Assembly (NCBI GenBank): GCA_025359915.1
Contig: JANYDE010000137.1
Coordinates: forward strand, 1 to 64,000
Direction: 5' to 3'
DNA from: Chamaesiphon sp. 336R_metabinner_41
Lineage (GTDB): Bacteria > Cyanobacteriota > Cyanobacteriia > Cyanobacteriales > Chamaesiphonaceae
DNA: 64,000 nucleotides
Positions 41,365-50,193 of the stretch are shown here, in pieces (the stretch's first letter is position 1; every line of letters begins with the position of its first letter). The notes under the pieces were generated by a model, which searched no databases, was not told the origin of the DNA, and saw only the letters and a list, made by a program, of their open reading frames with translations. Both the position numbers and the translations under genes were made by a program.

Positions 41365-41382
41365 GCATATTTGCTAACCAAA

Positions 41383-42153
41383 ATGAAATTCTTAAACCGA
41401 GTTAAATCCCAAACCCCAGAAAGTGTCGAACTAGAATTTGTCCTCGCTGGATTAGGCAATCGTATTTATGCCTTAAGTATCGATTACCTCATTTGGAGTT
41501 CGACATTATTGATCCTCTTGTTGGGGTGGGCTTTTATAATTAGTCAAATAAATTGGCTCCAATCAGAGCCGATTCGTCCGTGGGTTTCGGCAATCCAAAT
41601 CTTAATTTTATTTGGCGTATATATTGGTTATTTTATTATCTTTGAAACCTTGTGGCGCGGACAAACTCCAGGCAAAAGGTATGTTAAAATTAGGGTGATT
41701 CGAGAAGACGCGCGCAATGTGGGCATCCAGCAATCAATCCTGCGATCGTTGCTGCGTCCAGTTGACGATATTTTTTGTTTAGGCTTGTTATTAATTCTGT
41801 TCACAGCCCAAGAAAAACGGCTTGGTGATTGGGTAGCGGGAACGATTCTAGTCCAAGAAGGACAAGCTATTACCAATCAACAAATTACTCTCTCACCAGC
41901 AGCTTCAGATCTAGCAGTGCGACTAATCGAAACTGGGAAAATTGCAGCAATTACGCCGCATGAATTTGCCACTATTCGTAAATATCTCTATCGTTATATA
42001 GGATTAGATCCAGCCATGAGAAATGAAGTTAGCGACAGATTGGCTCATCAACTATTACAGCGAATCGAACTCGAAAATCGACCACTGACAATGGATTCTC
42101 ATCTGATGCTAGAATCAGTTTATCTCGCCTATCAACAGCAATTTAGGGAATAG
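41383..42153 (+). CDS. RDD-family membrane protein
   Basis: Start ATG 41383 (MKFLNRVKSQTPESVELEF), 256 residues; a TTG at 41371 would add four residues. The RDD domain (about 20-150) has LGNRIYALSIDYLIW with the conserved Arg and Asp, and ETLWRGQTPGKRYVKIRVIRED and EKRLGDWVAGTILV. The C-terminal 100 residues are soluble and helical. RDD proteins of this type often accompany SpoIIM/MoxR-type membrane genes; here only the upstream membrane protein is present. Transport function is only proposed for the family. Confidence 0.88.
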   Translation: MKFLNRVKSQTPESVELEFVLAGLGNRIYALSIDYLIWSSTLLILLLGWAFIISQINWLQSEPIRPWVSAIQILILFGVYIGYFIIFETLWRGQTPGKRYVKIRVIREDARNVGIQQSILRSLLRPVDDIFCLGLLLILFTAQEKRLGDWVAGTILVQEGQAITNQQITLSPAASDLAVRLIETGKIAAITPHEFATIRKYLYRYIGLDPAMRNEVSDRLAHQLLQRIELENRPLTMDSHLMLESVYLAYQQQFRE

Positions 42154-42215
42154 GGAATTAATTGATAATTGATAATGCCGGAAAAGATACATACATATAC
42201 ATAAAATATAAATAT

Positions 42216-42869
42216 ATGCAAGCGATCGAATCAGAAGTTTATCAAGGGCAGTTTGGGACATTTACCATTACAGATCGAGATCGTCAGAGTGTGGTAATTT
42301 ATCGCAGTGCTTTGATGGTGGCGGCGGTGAGTTTTGGGATTGGAACAATTGCCGCATTATCACAATTTGGTCAGACGGAGGTTGTGAATTCTAATGTGTT
42401 AGATTTAATCACATTTTTGTATATTACCTTCTCCATTGGATTGGGGATTGCGCTGGCGATGATTCATATTTACATGGTAGTTTTACACCGTGCATTGCAA
42501 TCATTTTTGGCAATTGGGAGTGTGAGTGCGATCGTTTGTTCGATATATTACCATCAACCAATTGGATCGATAGTTTATCAGCAGCCAATGACAATTTTAG
42601 GCGTGGGATTTACTTTCGCTGCACTAACGGGTATCTTTTTCAAGGAAGCCTTTTGTTTCAATCGCTTTGAAACGAAGATCCTCACATTTTTAGTTCCCAT
42701 CTTATTATTAGGACATCTCACCAATCTACTTCCTCAGACTATTGAAGCCATATTATTAGCAATGTGGGCGGGATTATTCTTGATATTTGCCATCCGCAAA
42801 GCCATTCAAGCAATCCCACCCGATCTCGGTGATAAATCAGTATTTGAGTACCTGAAAAAACAGAAATAG
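42216..42869 (+). CDS. DUF2301 membrane protein
   Basis: Start ATG 42216 (MQAIESEVYQGQFGTFTITDRD), 217 residues; upstream in-frame sequence to 42162 is A/T-rich leader with heptamer remnants. Six or so membrane segments (about 30-52, 62-85, 95-112, 125-142, 155-172, 178-200) and the GQFGTFTITDRDRQSVVIYRSAL start characterise DUF2301 proteins of cyanobacteria. Function unknown. Confidence 0.85.
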   Translation: MQAIESEVYQGQFGTFTITDRDRQSVVIYRSALMVAAVSFGIGTIAALSQFGQTEVVNSNVLDLITFLYITFSIGLGIALAMIHIYMVVLHRALQSFLAIGSVSAIVCSIYYHQPIGSIVYQQPMTILGVGFTFAALTGIFFKEAFCFNRFETKILTFLVPILLLGHLTNLLPQTIEAILLAMWAGLFLIFAIRKAIQAIPPDLGDKSVFEYLKKQK

Positions 42870-42960
42870 CCGAATAATTCAGCAATTTTAGATTAAAAAA
42901 TACAAGCATATAATCTAGATGCTAGGCTAATTCATATCAATTATTAATTATTAATTATCC

Positions 42961-43656
42961 ATGTACAGTTCTTTACCAATACAATCGCATGATTGGTCGA
43001 TTGAGATCGATCGAGTCAAACAAAGATTCGATCGAGAATTTAAACAAGAAGCCTTCGATTTGCCAGCAGAAGTAGAAGCAATGCCAATTTTTCGAGAGTG
43101 GATTGCTCATAATCTCACAGCAAAGATTACTTCACCATTTTGGGAATTAGCCGAATTCAAAAAGAATCACCGTTGCTTAGATATTGGCTGTGGCGTTAGC
43201 TTTTTAGTATATAATTGGCGGGAATGGGAAACCTATTTTTATGGACAAGAAATCAGCATCGTGTCACGTAATGCCCTCAACTCAAGAGGGCCACAATTAA
43301 ACTCTAAATTATTTAAAGGCGTGCAATCTGGAGCCGCCCATCAATTACACTATGAGGAGGGTATGTTCGATCGAGTAATTGCGACTGGATTTAGTTGTTA
43401 CTATCCACCAGAGTATTGGAAACTAGTACTTCAGGAAGTAAAAAGAGTCCTGAAACCAGATGGAATATTTATCTTTGATGCGATCGATCCAGATGCCGAA
43501 TTAGCTGAAAATTGGGCAATTTTAGAGATGTATTTAGGTGCTGAAGTATTTTTGTCATCTCTAGATCAGTTCACAGAGATAATCAAAGAAGTTGGTGGTC
43601 GAGTTTCATCCACCAAATCAGGAGAATTGTTTCAGATGTATCAAGTTAGCTTTTAA
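42961..43656 (+). CDS. Class I SAM-dependent methyltransferase
   Basis: A 231-residue enzyme with SAM-binding motif I CLDIGCGVSFL (about 72-82), the acidic EISIVSR in motif II and the post-motif LKPDGIFIFDAIDPD. The N-terminal 60 residues are helical. The substrate cannot be inferred. Single gene, preceded by ATTAATT-type repeats and convergent with the tmRNA gene. Confidence 0.85.
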   Translation: MYSSLPIQSHDWSIEIDRVKQRFDREFKQEAFDLPAEVEAMPIFREWIAHNLTAKITSPFWELAEFKKNHRCLDIGCGVSFLVYNWREWETYFYGQEISIVSRNALNSRGPQLNSKLFKGVQSGAAHQLHYEEGMFDRVIATGFSCYYPPEYWKLVLQEVKRVLKPDGIFIFDAIDPDAELAENWAILEMYLGAEVFLSSLDQFTEIIKEVGGRVSSTKSGELFQMYQVSF

Positions 43657-43720
43657 TCCAATCGGTCATTTACCACATTTAATTTGGTAGAAAACACTAC
43701 ATTTCCAACCAATTAAATTA

Positions 43721-43754
43721 AGAACCCGATCGAAACTAATCTCGATCGGGTTCT
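43721..43754 (-). terminator. Terminator between tmRNA gene and methyltransferase gene
   Basis: The perfect 12-base stem AGAACCCGATCG/CGATCGGGTTCT with a 10-base loop lies 10 bases beyond the tmRNA 3' end, followed by an A/T-rich stretch on the minus strand. It probably ends ssrA and perhaps also the convergent methyltransferase transcript. Confidence 0.8.
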
Positions 43755-43763
43755 AAGTTATTA

Positions 43764-44159
43764 TGGAGCTGGGCAGAGTCGAACTGCCGTCCGCCCTGGG
43801 TATTAACTTTCCGCTCATTCACAGGTATAGTCTATCTAATCCTCAAGACGGGAGTGACCAATTATCCCTGGTCGCAGGATTCTCTGATGAATCTTAGCTA
43901 TCGAACCTACCAGAGACGGTGAGATAGAGCATCCGTTGGGGGTTATCTATAGTAATTAACGGAGTCATACTATAAATGCTCGAACTTAGAAATTAATCTT
44001 AAGCGTTTTTTTAAGCAGCTACAGGAGCGGCTTTACGAGCGAAAGGTACAATGTTGTTTGCATCTATATTTATTTGAGCCGATATTAACGAGAGTGGACT
44101 CCCTCTCGACCTGCATCACAGTGCAGCTTTCGCCAACACGTCGAAACCTTTACAGCCCC
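43764..44159 (-). ncRNA. ssrA: Transfer-messenger RNA (tmRNA)
   Basis: Read on the minus strand, the RNA starts GGGGCTGTAAAGGTTTCGAC and ends in the tRNA-like arm GGCAGTTCGACTCTGCCCAG-CTCCA; CCA is not encoded. The two ends pair as the acceptor stem (GGGGCTG with CAGCTCC). The resume codon GCA is at 44061-44059, and the tag reads ANNIVPFARKAAPVAA followed by TAA (44013-44011), a typical cyanobacterial tag ending in hydrophobic Ala residues for proteolysis. tmRNA rescues stalled ribosomes with SmpB. Length is about 396 bases, one-piece. A strong promoter precedes it. Confidence 0.97.
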
Positions 44160-44169
44160 AAGTCTCTTT

Positions 44170-44198
44170 ATTATATAGTGTTTTGCGGGAATTGTCAT
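44170..44198 (-). promoter_or_regulatory. ssrA promoter
   Basis: On the minus strand, ATGACA (-35, 5 of 6, 44198-44193) and TATAAT (-10, perfect, 44175-44170) are separated by 17 bases, with the mature tmRNA 5' end 10 bases downstream. This is the clearest sigma-70 promoter in the window. Confidence 0.8.
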
Positions 44199-44242
44199 GA
44201 GGGGGCGAGGCGACTGGGAGACTGGGGGAGAAAATATATCCC

Positions 44243-44272
44243 CTATTACCTATTACCTATTACCTATCCCCC
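44243..44272. repeat. Heptamer repeat (CTATTAC)x3
   Basis: Three CTATTAC units flanked by CCCC on both sides lie directly before the ATG at 44278, another STRR in a gene leader. Confidence 0.75.
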
Positions 44273-44277
44273 TCCTC

Positions 44278-45597
44278 ATGAAACTCCTCTGTATCAGCAA
44301 CGGACATGGTGAAGATGCAATCGCCTTACCTGTCTTACAAGAATTGCGCAAACTATCCCCATCCGCAGAAATAGTCACATTGCCGATCGTGGGTGTGGGG
44401 AAGGCGTATAGTAATAATGGTTTCTCGATCGCAGGGAATGTCCAAACGATGCCGTCGGGGGGATTTCTGAATCAAGATAATCGCCAATTGGTGCGGGATT
44501 TGCGCGGGGGATTGGCGGGATTGACGATCGACCAAATTCGGACTGTTCGCAATTGGGCGAAGTCTGGTGGTAAAATTCTGGCGGTGGGTGATATTGTGCC
44601 GTTATTATTTGCCTGGATGAGTGGGGCTGATTATGCTTTTATCGGTACGGCAAAATCGGAGTATTATATTCGGGATAGTCAGGGACAGATTTTACCATCG
44701 CAGCAGGATTCGATCGAGGTAAAAACCGGATCTTATTATTTTCCGTGGGAGCGGTGGTTATTAAGTCGGGATAGATGTCAGGCGGTATTTCCAAGAGATA
44801 AATTAACTACTGAAAATCTGTGCCAATACCAGATTCCGGCTTTCGATTTGGGAAATCCGATGACGGATGGAGTATCGACAGATCCCAATCTACCAATATT
44901 TTATCCATCTAAATCAGCCAAGCAACCCCTCGTTGTCACATTACTTCCTGGCTCGCGTCCGCCAGAAGCTTATGGGAATTGGAAACAAATACTTATCGCT
45001 GTAAATAGCCTGATTCCGGTCTTTAACCAGCGGGAAATCATCTGTTTGGCTGCAATTACCCCGACCTTAGATTTAGATATCTTACAAGGCAATTTGGATG
45101 AATTGGGATGGATGCAAACGATTGCCGTTCGCGAAGCGTCTCGAAGAGAAGGCAGGTTTTCAACCAACGATCCTGCTGCTGAGTTAATTAGTCTCATTCC
45201 CGATGCGAGGGCGATTTATTATCGACGAGATCATTCGACGATCGTGATTAGCACTCAAGCTTATTCACAGTGTATGCGATCGGGGGACTGTGCGATCGCG
45301 ATGGCGGGTACGGCGACGGAACAGTTTATCGGATTGGGTAAACCTGCATTTATCATTCCAGGTGCTGGCCCTCAGTTTACACCAGCTTTTGCCGAAGCTC
45401 AAACTCGACTATTGGGTGAGTCGGTGATTCTAGTACCTCAGGCGCAGGATCTGGGGGTGGAAATGCAGCGATTATTAGCGCAACCCGATAAGTTAAGATC
45501 GATTTATCAGAATGGACTATTACGCATGGGTACGCCTGGTGCTGCGAAACGAATTGCAGCGTGTTTGATGGGAATAATGGGTAGGGGTAATTCATGA
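44278..45597 (+). CDS. Lipid-A-disaccharide synthase-related protein, copy 1
   Basis: Start ATG 44278 (MKLLCISNGHGEDAIALPVLQEL), 439 residues; upstream in-frame residues are repeat. It belongs to the cyanobacterial/plant LpxB-related family (GT-B fold), with SNGHGED, MPSGGF, AVGDIVPLL, TLLPGSRPPEA and the C-terminal AMAGTATEQFIGLGKPAFIIPGAGPQFT. The acceptor and donor sugars are unknown. A low-complexity insert VREASRREG (about 284-292) comes from a dispersed repeat. Its last residues and TGA are formed by a family-1 palindrome. A paralogue is at 47409. Confidence 0.88.
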   Translation: MKLLCISNGHGEDAIALPVLQELRKLSPSAEIVTLPIVGVGKAYSNNGFSIAGNVQTMPSGGFLNQDNRQLVRDLRGGLAGLTIDQIRTVRNWAKSGGKILAVGDIVPLLFAWMSGADYAFIGTAKSEYYIRDSQGQILPSQQDSIEVKTGSYYFPWERWLLSRDRCQAVFPRDKLTTENLCQYQIPAFDLGNPMTDGVSTDPNLPIFYPSKSAKQPLVVTLLPGSRPPEAYGNWKQILIAVNSLIPVFNQREIICLAAITPTLDLDILQGNLDELGWMQTIAVREASRREGRFSTNDPAAELISLIPDARAIYYRRDHSTIVISTQAYSQCMRSGDCAIAMAGTATEQFIGLGKPAFIIPGAGPQFTPAFAEAQTRLLGESVILVPQAQDLGVEMQRLLAQPDKLRSIYQNGLLRMGTPGAAKRIAACLMGIMGRGNS

Positions 45598-45605
45598 ATT
45601 ACCCC
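45584..45605. repeat. Family-1 palindrome forming a gene's stop codon
   Basis: GGGGTAATTCA plus its complement; the C of the family core is T here, with a matching A on the other arm. The TGA stop at 45595-45597 lies exactly at the centre of the palindrome. Confidence 0.88.
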
Positions 45606-45678
45606 ACCAATCCGTTGCGAACAAACCAAAAGCTGATAGCGTCTAATAAGTAAATCATTTAGCGATCGAGTAAGTCTT

Positions 45679-47406
45679 TTGAAGCAGCGTTCTAATTATT
45701 GGCAAATTCTCCCTTATCTTCGTCCCCATTGGCGGATGATTAGCGGCGGCTTAATATGTGTGATTATCTTTAGCCTATTTTCGCCACTGATGGCATCTTT
45801 GGCGGGGGATATTTCCAAGTATTTGGGAGATGGTAATGTCAAGTTATTAATTAAATTTGCTCTAATTGGTGGGTTGATTTATATCCTGCGGGGTATTGCT
45901 CAGTATGGGCAAGATTCACTGATGGCGAAGGTGGCATTTACTGTGACATTGGATTTACGAAAACGGGTATATGCTCATCTGTTAAAAGTGGGTTCAGCAT
46001 ATACCCAGACTGTCCAAACTGGCGATCTAGCTTATAGATTGACAGAAGATGTCGATCGAGTTGCGGAAGTTATCTATAAGATTTTTCATCAATTTATTCC
46101 CTGTGTTTTACAGCTAGTTCTAATCCTGGGATATTTGGTCTGTGTGAATTGGCAATTGACAATTTCGGTATTTATTCTGTTGCCAATTATCTCGATTATC
46201 GTCGGTTGGTTTGGCGATAAATTGCAGAAGTTTTCCCTCCGCAGTCAAAATCGCACATCCGATTTAGCTTCCCTAATTACTGAGTTTACTGGGAACATGC
46301 GATCGATCCAAGCATTTGCCGCTGAGGATTATGCTAATTATCGATTTGGACAGGAAGCCGAATTAAATTACTTAGCCAAATATGGGACGGAGCATCTCAA
46401 AGCTTTTCAATTTCCGATTATTAGTTTTATCCAAGTATCGAGTATTCTATTTCTATTTGTCTTAGCTGGTTGGCAGATTTCTCTGGGTAATTTAACTAGC
46501 AGTGTATTCGTCAGTTATATTATTGCCATTGCCTTATTAATCGATCCGATCGCGATTACTACTGGCAATTATAATGATATCAAGCAATCGGAAGCTTCTG
46601 TCGATCGAGTGTTTGAATTATTTCAGATTCCGGTGACAATTACCGAAAAAGCTGACGCGATCAAGTTGCCACGCATAACAGGTACGATTGACTATCATCG
46701 AGTCAGCTTTGGATATACGCCCGAACAACCAATTATCAAATCATTTGACCTTCAGATTCAACCAGGCGAAACCACTGCCCTGGTCGGGGCTTCTGGGGCA
46801 GGCAAAAGCACGATTCTGAGCTTATTAAACCGCTTCCACGATGTCTCATCTGGCAGCATCTCGATCGATGGCATCGATATCCGCGATGTCACTCTCAAAA
46901 GTCTGCGTTGTCAAATTGGGATCGTGCCTCAAGATACAGTTTTACTCTCTGGATCGATCGCTCAAAATATCGCATTCGGACAGACAGAATTCGATATTAA
47001 AGAAGTAGAAGAAGCAGCTAAAATCGCCAATGCCCATCAGTTTATCTCTCAACTTCCCCAAGGCTATTATACATACGTCGGCGAAAAGGGAACAACACTA
47101 TCAGGCGGACAAAAACAACGAATTGCGATCGCTAGAGCCGTATTATTTAATCCTCGGATTCTGATTTTAGATGAAGCAACTTCCGCGCTAGATTCTGAAT
47201 CAGAAGCCTTAGTCCAAGAAGCACTCGAACGCATCATGGCAGATCGTACAGTATTTATCATCGCTCATCGTCTGGCGACAGTGCGAAAAGCCGATCGAAT
47301 TTTAGTCATCGAAAATGGCGAAATTATCGAAGCTGGTACTCATCCCGAACTGCTCGATAAAACTGGGCGGTATGCAGAGTTTTATGCTCGACAATTTAGC
47401 GAGTAG
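45679..47406 (+). CDS. MsbA-like ABC exporter (fused membrane and ATPase domains)
   Basis: A 575-residue half-transporter from a TTG start (MKQRSNYWQILPYLRPHWRM). Six membrane segments lie in about 20-300. The ATPase has Walker A GASGAGKS (about 371-378), Q-loop GIVPQDTVLLSG, signature LSGGQKQRIAIARA and Walker B ILILDEATSALD. It works as a homodimer, or pairs with another half-transporter. Lying between two LpxB-related genes that flank it on opposite strands, it is a candidate lipid or glycolipid exporter. Its stop is 2 bases from the convergent paralogue's stop. Confidence 0.9.
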   Translation: MKQRSNYWQILPYLRPHWRMISGGLICVIIFSLFSPLMASLAGDISKYLGDGNVKLLIKFALIGGLIYILRGIAQYGQDSLMAKVAFTVTLDLRKRVYAHLLKVGSAYTQTVQTGDLAYRLTEDVDRVAEVIYKIFHQFIPCVLQLVLILGYLVCVNWQLTISVFILLPIISIIVGWFGDKLQKFSLRSQNRTSDLASLITEFTGNMRSIQAFAAEDYANYRFGQEAELNYLAKYGTEHLKAFQFPIISFIQVSSILFLFVLAGWQISLGNLTSSVFVSYIIAIALLIDPIAITTGNYNDIKQSEASVDRVFELFQIPVTITEKADAIKLPRITGTIDYHRVSFGYTPEQPIIKSFDLQIQPGETTALVGASGAGKSTILSLLNRFHDVSSGSISIDGIDIRDVTLKSLRCQIGIVPQDTVLLSGSIAQNIAFGQTEFDIKEVEEAAKIANAHQFISQLPQGYYTYVGEKGTTLSGGQKQRIAIARAVLFNPRILILDEATSALDSESEALVQEALERIMADRTVFIIAHRLATVRKADRILVIENGEIIEAGTHPELLDKTGRYAEFYARQFSE

Positions 47407-47408
47407 AA

Positions 47409-48641
47409 TTATGGATATGTATCGGTTTTCAAAAATAAATCGCTGAAAACCCGCGCCATTGCGTCGCCGCCACCAGAATTACCAATTCGCTCCAAGCCAT
47501 TTGCTCGACATTGAGCAAGGTATTCTTGATCCTCTAAGGTGCGATAGATGGCTTGCGCTGCTTCGGTAATTGTTGCGGCGGTAGCTGGTTTGGTACCGAT
47601 GGTTTGCACCGAAGATCCGAGTAAACGCATTTGCGCTTCGGCGAAAACATAGGTAAACTGAGGCCCAGCACTAGGAATCTGAATAATTGGTTTGCCTAAT
47701 CCGACTGCTTGTTCGATCGCAGTGCCAGCCATGCCCGCAACTAGATCGCACTGCTGTAAAATATCTGCAAAGGCATCATAAATGCACCGTAACCGCATCT
47801 GATGTTCGGGATGAGTTAAATCACCTGTGGGATAATACTCCCACCCCCTTTGCTCGGCTAGCTGTTGGAGCGGAATCATTCCGGTTGCATCGGGTAAACA
47901 TAAATTCGGGGTGACGGCGGCGCAAAATTGAATCCCATCGGGAAAGAGGGGAGTTGTCGCAATTGCTAGATCCAGCAGTAGCTGTAAATTAGTTCCGGCT
48001 TCGGGTAATCTACTCCCTGGTAATAATGCAACTAGGGGTATATTTGGTAATAACTGTAAGTCTTTCCCTGTCAATTCCAACGCATCCATCGCCGGAAAAC
48101 CAACAAAGATGGCTTTACTATACCCCTGATTATTCAACATCTGGGCTGTATATCGATCGCGTGTAAATATCTGCCGACATCGATCGGATTTTAGCAGCCA
48201 ATCGGTAAGGAGGGGAAATTTCATCCGATCTTCATAGTATGCGGAACTCGATACCATAAATGAGATATATGGTTTACCTGTGAGATAGGCACCTAATAAA
48301 ACGACGACATCGCCGACGGCTAAAATTGCGGTACAATCACGACCATATTTACGAATAGCCTGAATCTGTCGCCACAGCAAGGTAAATAAACCAGACTTCA
48401 CATCGTCTAGCAATTTCAACCTGTCGCTATACACAAATCCACCTGATGGTAAGGCTTCCGTTGGGCCGATAATATGTACATCTAAATTGCGATAAGCGTT
48501 ACCATATCCAACAATCGGCATTGCACCGATTTCTACTTGTGGTTGTTGTTGACGCAATGCTTTTAATATTTGAATGGCGTTAAGATCTTCTCCATGTCCA
48601 TTACTGAGGAATAAAATTTTTTTGGTTGCTTGGCTGCTCAT
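47409..48641 (-). CDS. Lipid-A-disaccharide synthase-related protein, copy 2
   Basis: Start ATG 48641 (MSSQATKKILFLSNGHGED), 410 residues; the longer frame to 48824 crosses repeat-rich non-coding DNA. The same LpxB-related family as the gene at 44278, with SNGHGED, LPSGGFV, LAVGDVVVLLGAY, ALLPGSRLPEA and GMAGTAIEQAVGLGKPIIQIPSAGPQFTYVFAEAQMRLLG. The two differ widely elsewhere, suggesting different substrates. It lacks the repeat insert of copy 1. It converges on the ABC exporter with a 2-base gap. Confidence 0.88.
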   Translation of the reverse strand: MSSQATKKILFLSNGHGEDLNAIQILKALRQQQPQVEIGAMPIVGYGNAYRNLDVHIIGPTEALPSGGFVYSDRLKLLDDVKSGLFTLLWRQIQAIRKYGRDCTAILAVGDVVVLLGAYLTGKPYISFMVSSSAYYEDRMKFPLLTDWLLKSDRCRQIFTRDRYTAQMLNNQGYSKAIFVGFPAMDALELTGKDLQLLPNIPLVALLPGSRLPEAGTNLQLLLDLAIATTPLFPDGIQFCAAVTPNLCLPDATGMIPLQQLAEQRGWEYYPTGDLTHPEHQMRLRCIYDAFADILQQCDLVAGMAGTAIEQAVGLGKPIIQIPSAGPQFTYVFAEAQMRLLGSSVQTIGTKPATAATITEAAQAIYRTLEDQEYLAQCRANGLERIGNSGGGDAMARVFSDLFLKTDTYP

Positions 48642-48756
48642 TTTTTTTAACCGCAGCGGTGCGCGCTTGCCTTTGTTCCCCGACAGTATAGCGCAACAAG
48701 ACAGAGGCGCAGAGGACGCAGAGAGAATACTAGTATGAATCACAGTTAAGATGCTG

Positions 48757-48819
48757 TAGGGGCAGGTTTGTGCGAGGGATTGCCTACCTGAAAATAAGTC
48801 TAAAACAAAACCTGCCCTA
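48757..48819. repeat. Hairpin repeat of the AAACCTGCCC type
   Basis: TAGGGGCAGGTTTGT pairs with ACAAAACCTGCCCTA with bulges. It belongs to the same broad group as the 105-base repeats at 37121. It lies between two minus-strand genes of the glycan cluster. Confidence 0.65.
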
Positions 48820-48844
48820 ACCACTCTAGTAAAGATGGTATGTT

Positions 48845-49954
48845 TTAAGCCAGGAGTTTAGAGTATAAGTTTTCGGTCTTAATTAACATTCGATCGACTG
48901 TAAAATTATCTTCATATCTTTTCCGTCCATTCTTCGCAAATTCATCAACTAATTCAGGTCGATCGAGTAAGTATTGCAATTTTTCGGCTAAACTATCTAC
49001 ATCTTGCGGTGGAATGATAAATCCAGTTTCACCATCGGCTACTTGTTCGACGATGCCGCCGATGCTGGTGCCAATCACTGCTTTCTGTTGAGCCATTGCT
49101 TCGGCACATGCAAGGCTACAGGCTTCTTGAAGAGAAGGCAAAACAAAGAAGTTAAATAAGCTCATCAATTCGGGTAGATTACTTACATATCCAGCAAAAA
49201 TCGTTTGATTCGCAATACCTAAATCTTCGGACTGTTGTTTGAGTTGTTGTTCTAATTCTCCCACGCCCGCGATAACTAATCGCAAATTTGGCTTATCTTT
49301 TGCTACTCGTGCAAATGCCTGCAATAGATAAGTTAATCCTTTTGCTTCAGATAGTCTAGCCGCTGTGCCGATAATAGTTTGGGTATTAGCATCTAGATCA
49401 AATTTTTTGGATAGAGAATCGACGATCGATCGATCGATTGTCGGTGTTGCTACACCATTATAAATCATCTCTAGCTTCGCCGGATTCATTCCCAGCTTAA
49501 CTAAAATATCGTATTCTGTTTGGCAAACACAAATTACTCTCGTTGCAAATAGATTGGCAAATATACAGGCTAATCGATAACTGATTTTGGCACTAGCTCC
49601 ATGATAGCCATGTACCGTAAATACGATCGGTAGCTTGGGAAAAAACAACCGTAGTGGTATCATCAATTCATGTGCGCCATGAACATGAATTAGATCGATC
49701 AATTGCCGTTGCTGAGACGCTTTAATCCCCGCAACTAATTCTCGTAAGCCACTAAAGAAATTTCGATCCCATGAGGTGAACTCATTATAATTAAGCTGCT
49801 TTGCTAGAAACAATGGTAAAGTTTTGCCAGTTGGTGCTAGTAGTGAGATCTGATAACGATCTTGAAATTCTTCAATCAAACTTAAAGCTTGTTTCTCGGT
49901 ACCACCCTGTTCTAGATAAGGCAAAATACAAACTAAATGTTTCCTACTTCCCAC
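48845..49954 (-). CDS. Glycosyltransferase family 4 protein
   Basis: A 369-residue GT-B enzyme from a GTG start (MGSRKHLVCILPYLEQGGTEKQ). N-terminal GGTEKQALSL and IDLIHVHGAHE, C-terminal IGTAARLSEAKGLTYLLQAFA, FAGYVSNLPELMSLFNFFVLPSLQEACSLACAEAMAQQKAVIGTSIGG: the E(x7)E retaining motif of GT4. It transfers a nucleotide sugar to an unknown acceptor. It lies 240 bases downstream of a phosphoglycosyl transferase on the same strand, suggesting a shared surface-glycan pathway. Confidence 0.9.
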   Translation of the reverse strand: MGSRKHLVCILPYLEQGGTEKQALSLIEEFQDRYQISLLAPTGKTLPLFLAKQLNYNEFTSWDRNFFSGLRELVAGIKASQQRQLIDLIHVHGAHELMIPLRLFFPKLPIVFTVHGYHGASAKISYRLACIFANLFATRVICVCQTEYDILVKLGMNPAKLEMIYNGVATPTIDRSIVDSLSKKFDLDANTQTIIGTAARLSEAKGLTYLLQAFARVAKDKPNLRLVIAGVGELEQQLKQQSEDLGIANQTIFAGYVSNLPELMSLFNFFVLPSLQEACSLACAEAMAQQKAVIGTSIGGIVEQVADGETGFIIPPQDVDSLAEKLQYLLDRPELVDEFAKNGRKRYEDNFTVDRMLIKTENLYSKLLA

Positions 49955-49964
49955 GCTGCTGTCG

Positions 49965-49981
49965 GGTGGGCAGTGCCCACC
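49965..49981. repeat. Short palindrome GGTGGGCA-G-TGCCCACC
   Basis: A second copy of the element at 1214-1228, 11 bases upstream of the GT4 start codon, so it lies in the leader. Confidence 0.6.
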
Positions 49982-50193
49982 ATCTAGGGTTTAATTAATA
50001 CTAATATAAGTGAATCAGGATCGAGATCGATCGGTTAGAAACTACCTAAAATGTAGATGATGGGACATGTTCACCATACGGCTAAATTCATCAAGATTAA
50101 ATGTGTTAGTGCGTCATCCTCTGAAGTAACGCACCCTACAACCGATTGCTAACAACCCAATTAATAATTATTAATTATTAATTATTAATTAAT

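Noticed and set aside
44058-44312. Open frame overlapping the tmRNA 5' region
   Set aside because: Antisense to ssrA and running into repeats; the tmRNA explains the sequence.
48642-48824. N-terminal extension of the second LpxB-related protein
   Set aside because: Residues do not match the family, and the DNA is repeat-rich and non-coding in character; the ATG at 48641 gives the conserved start.
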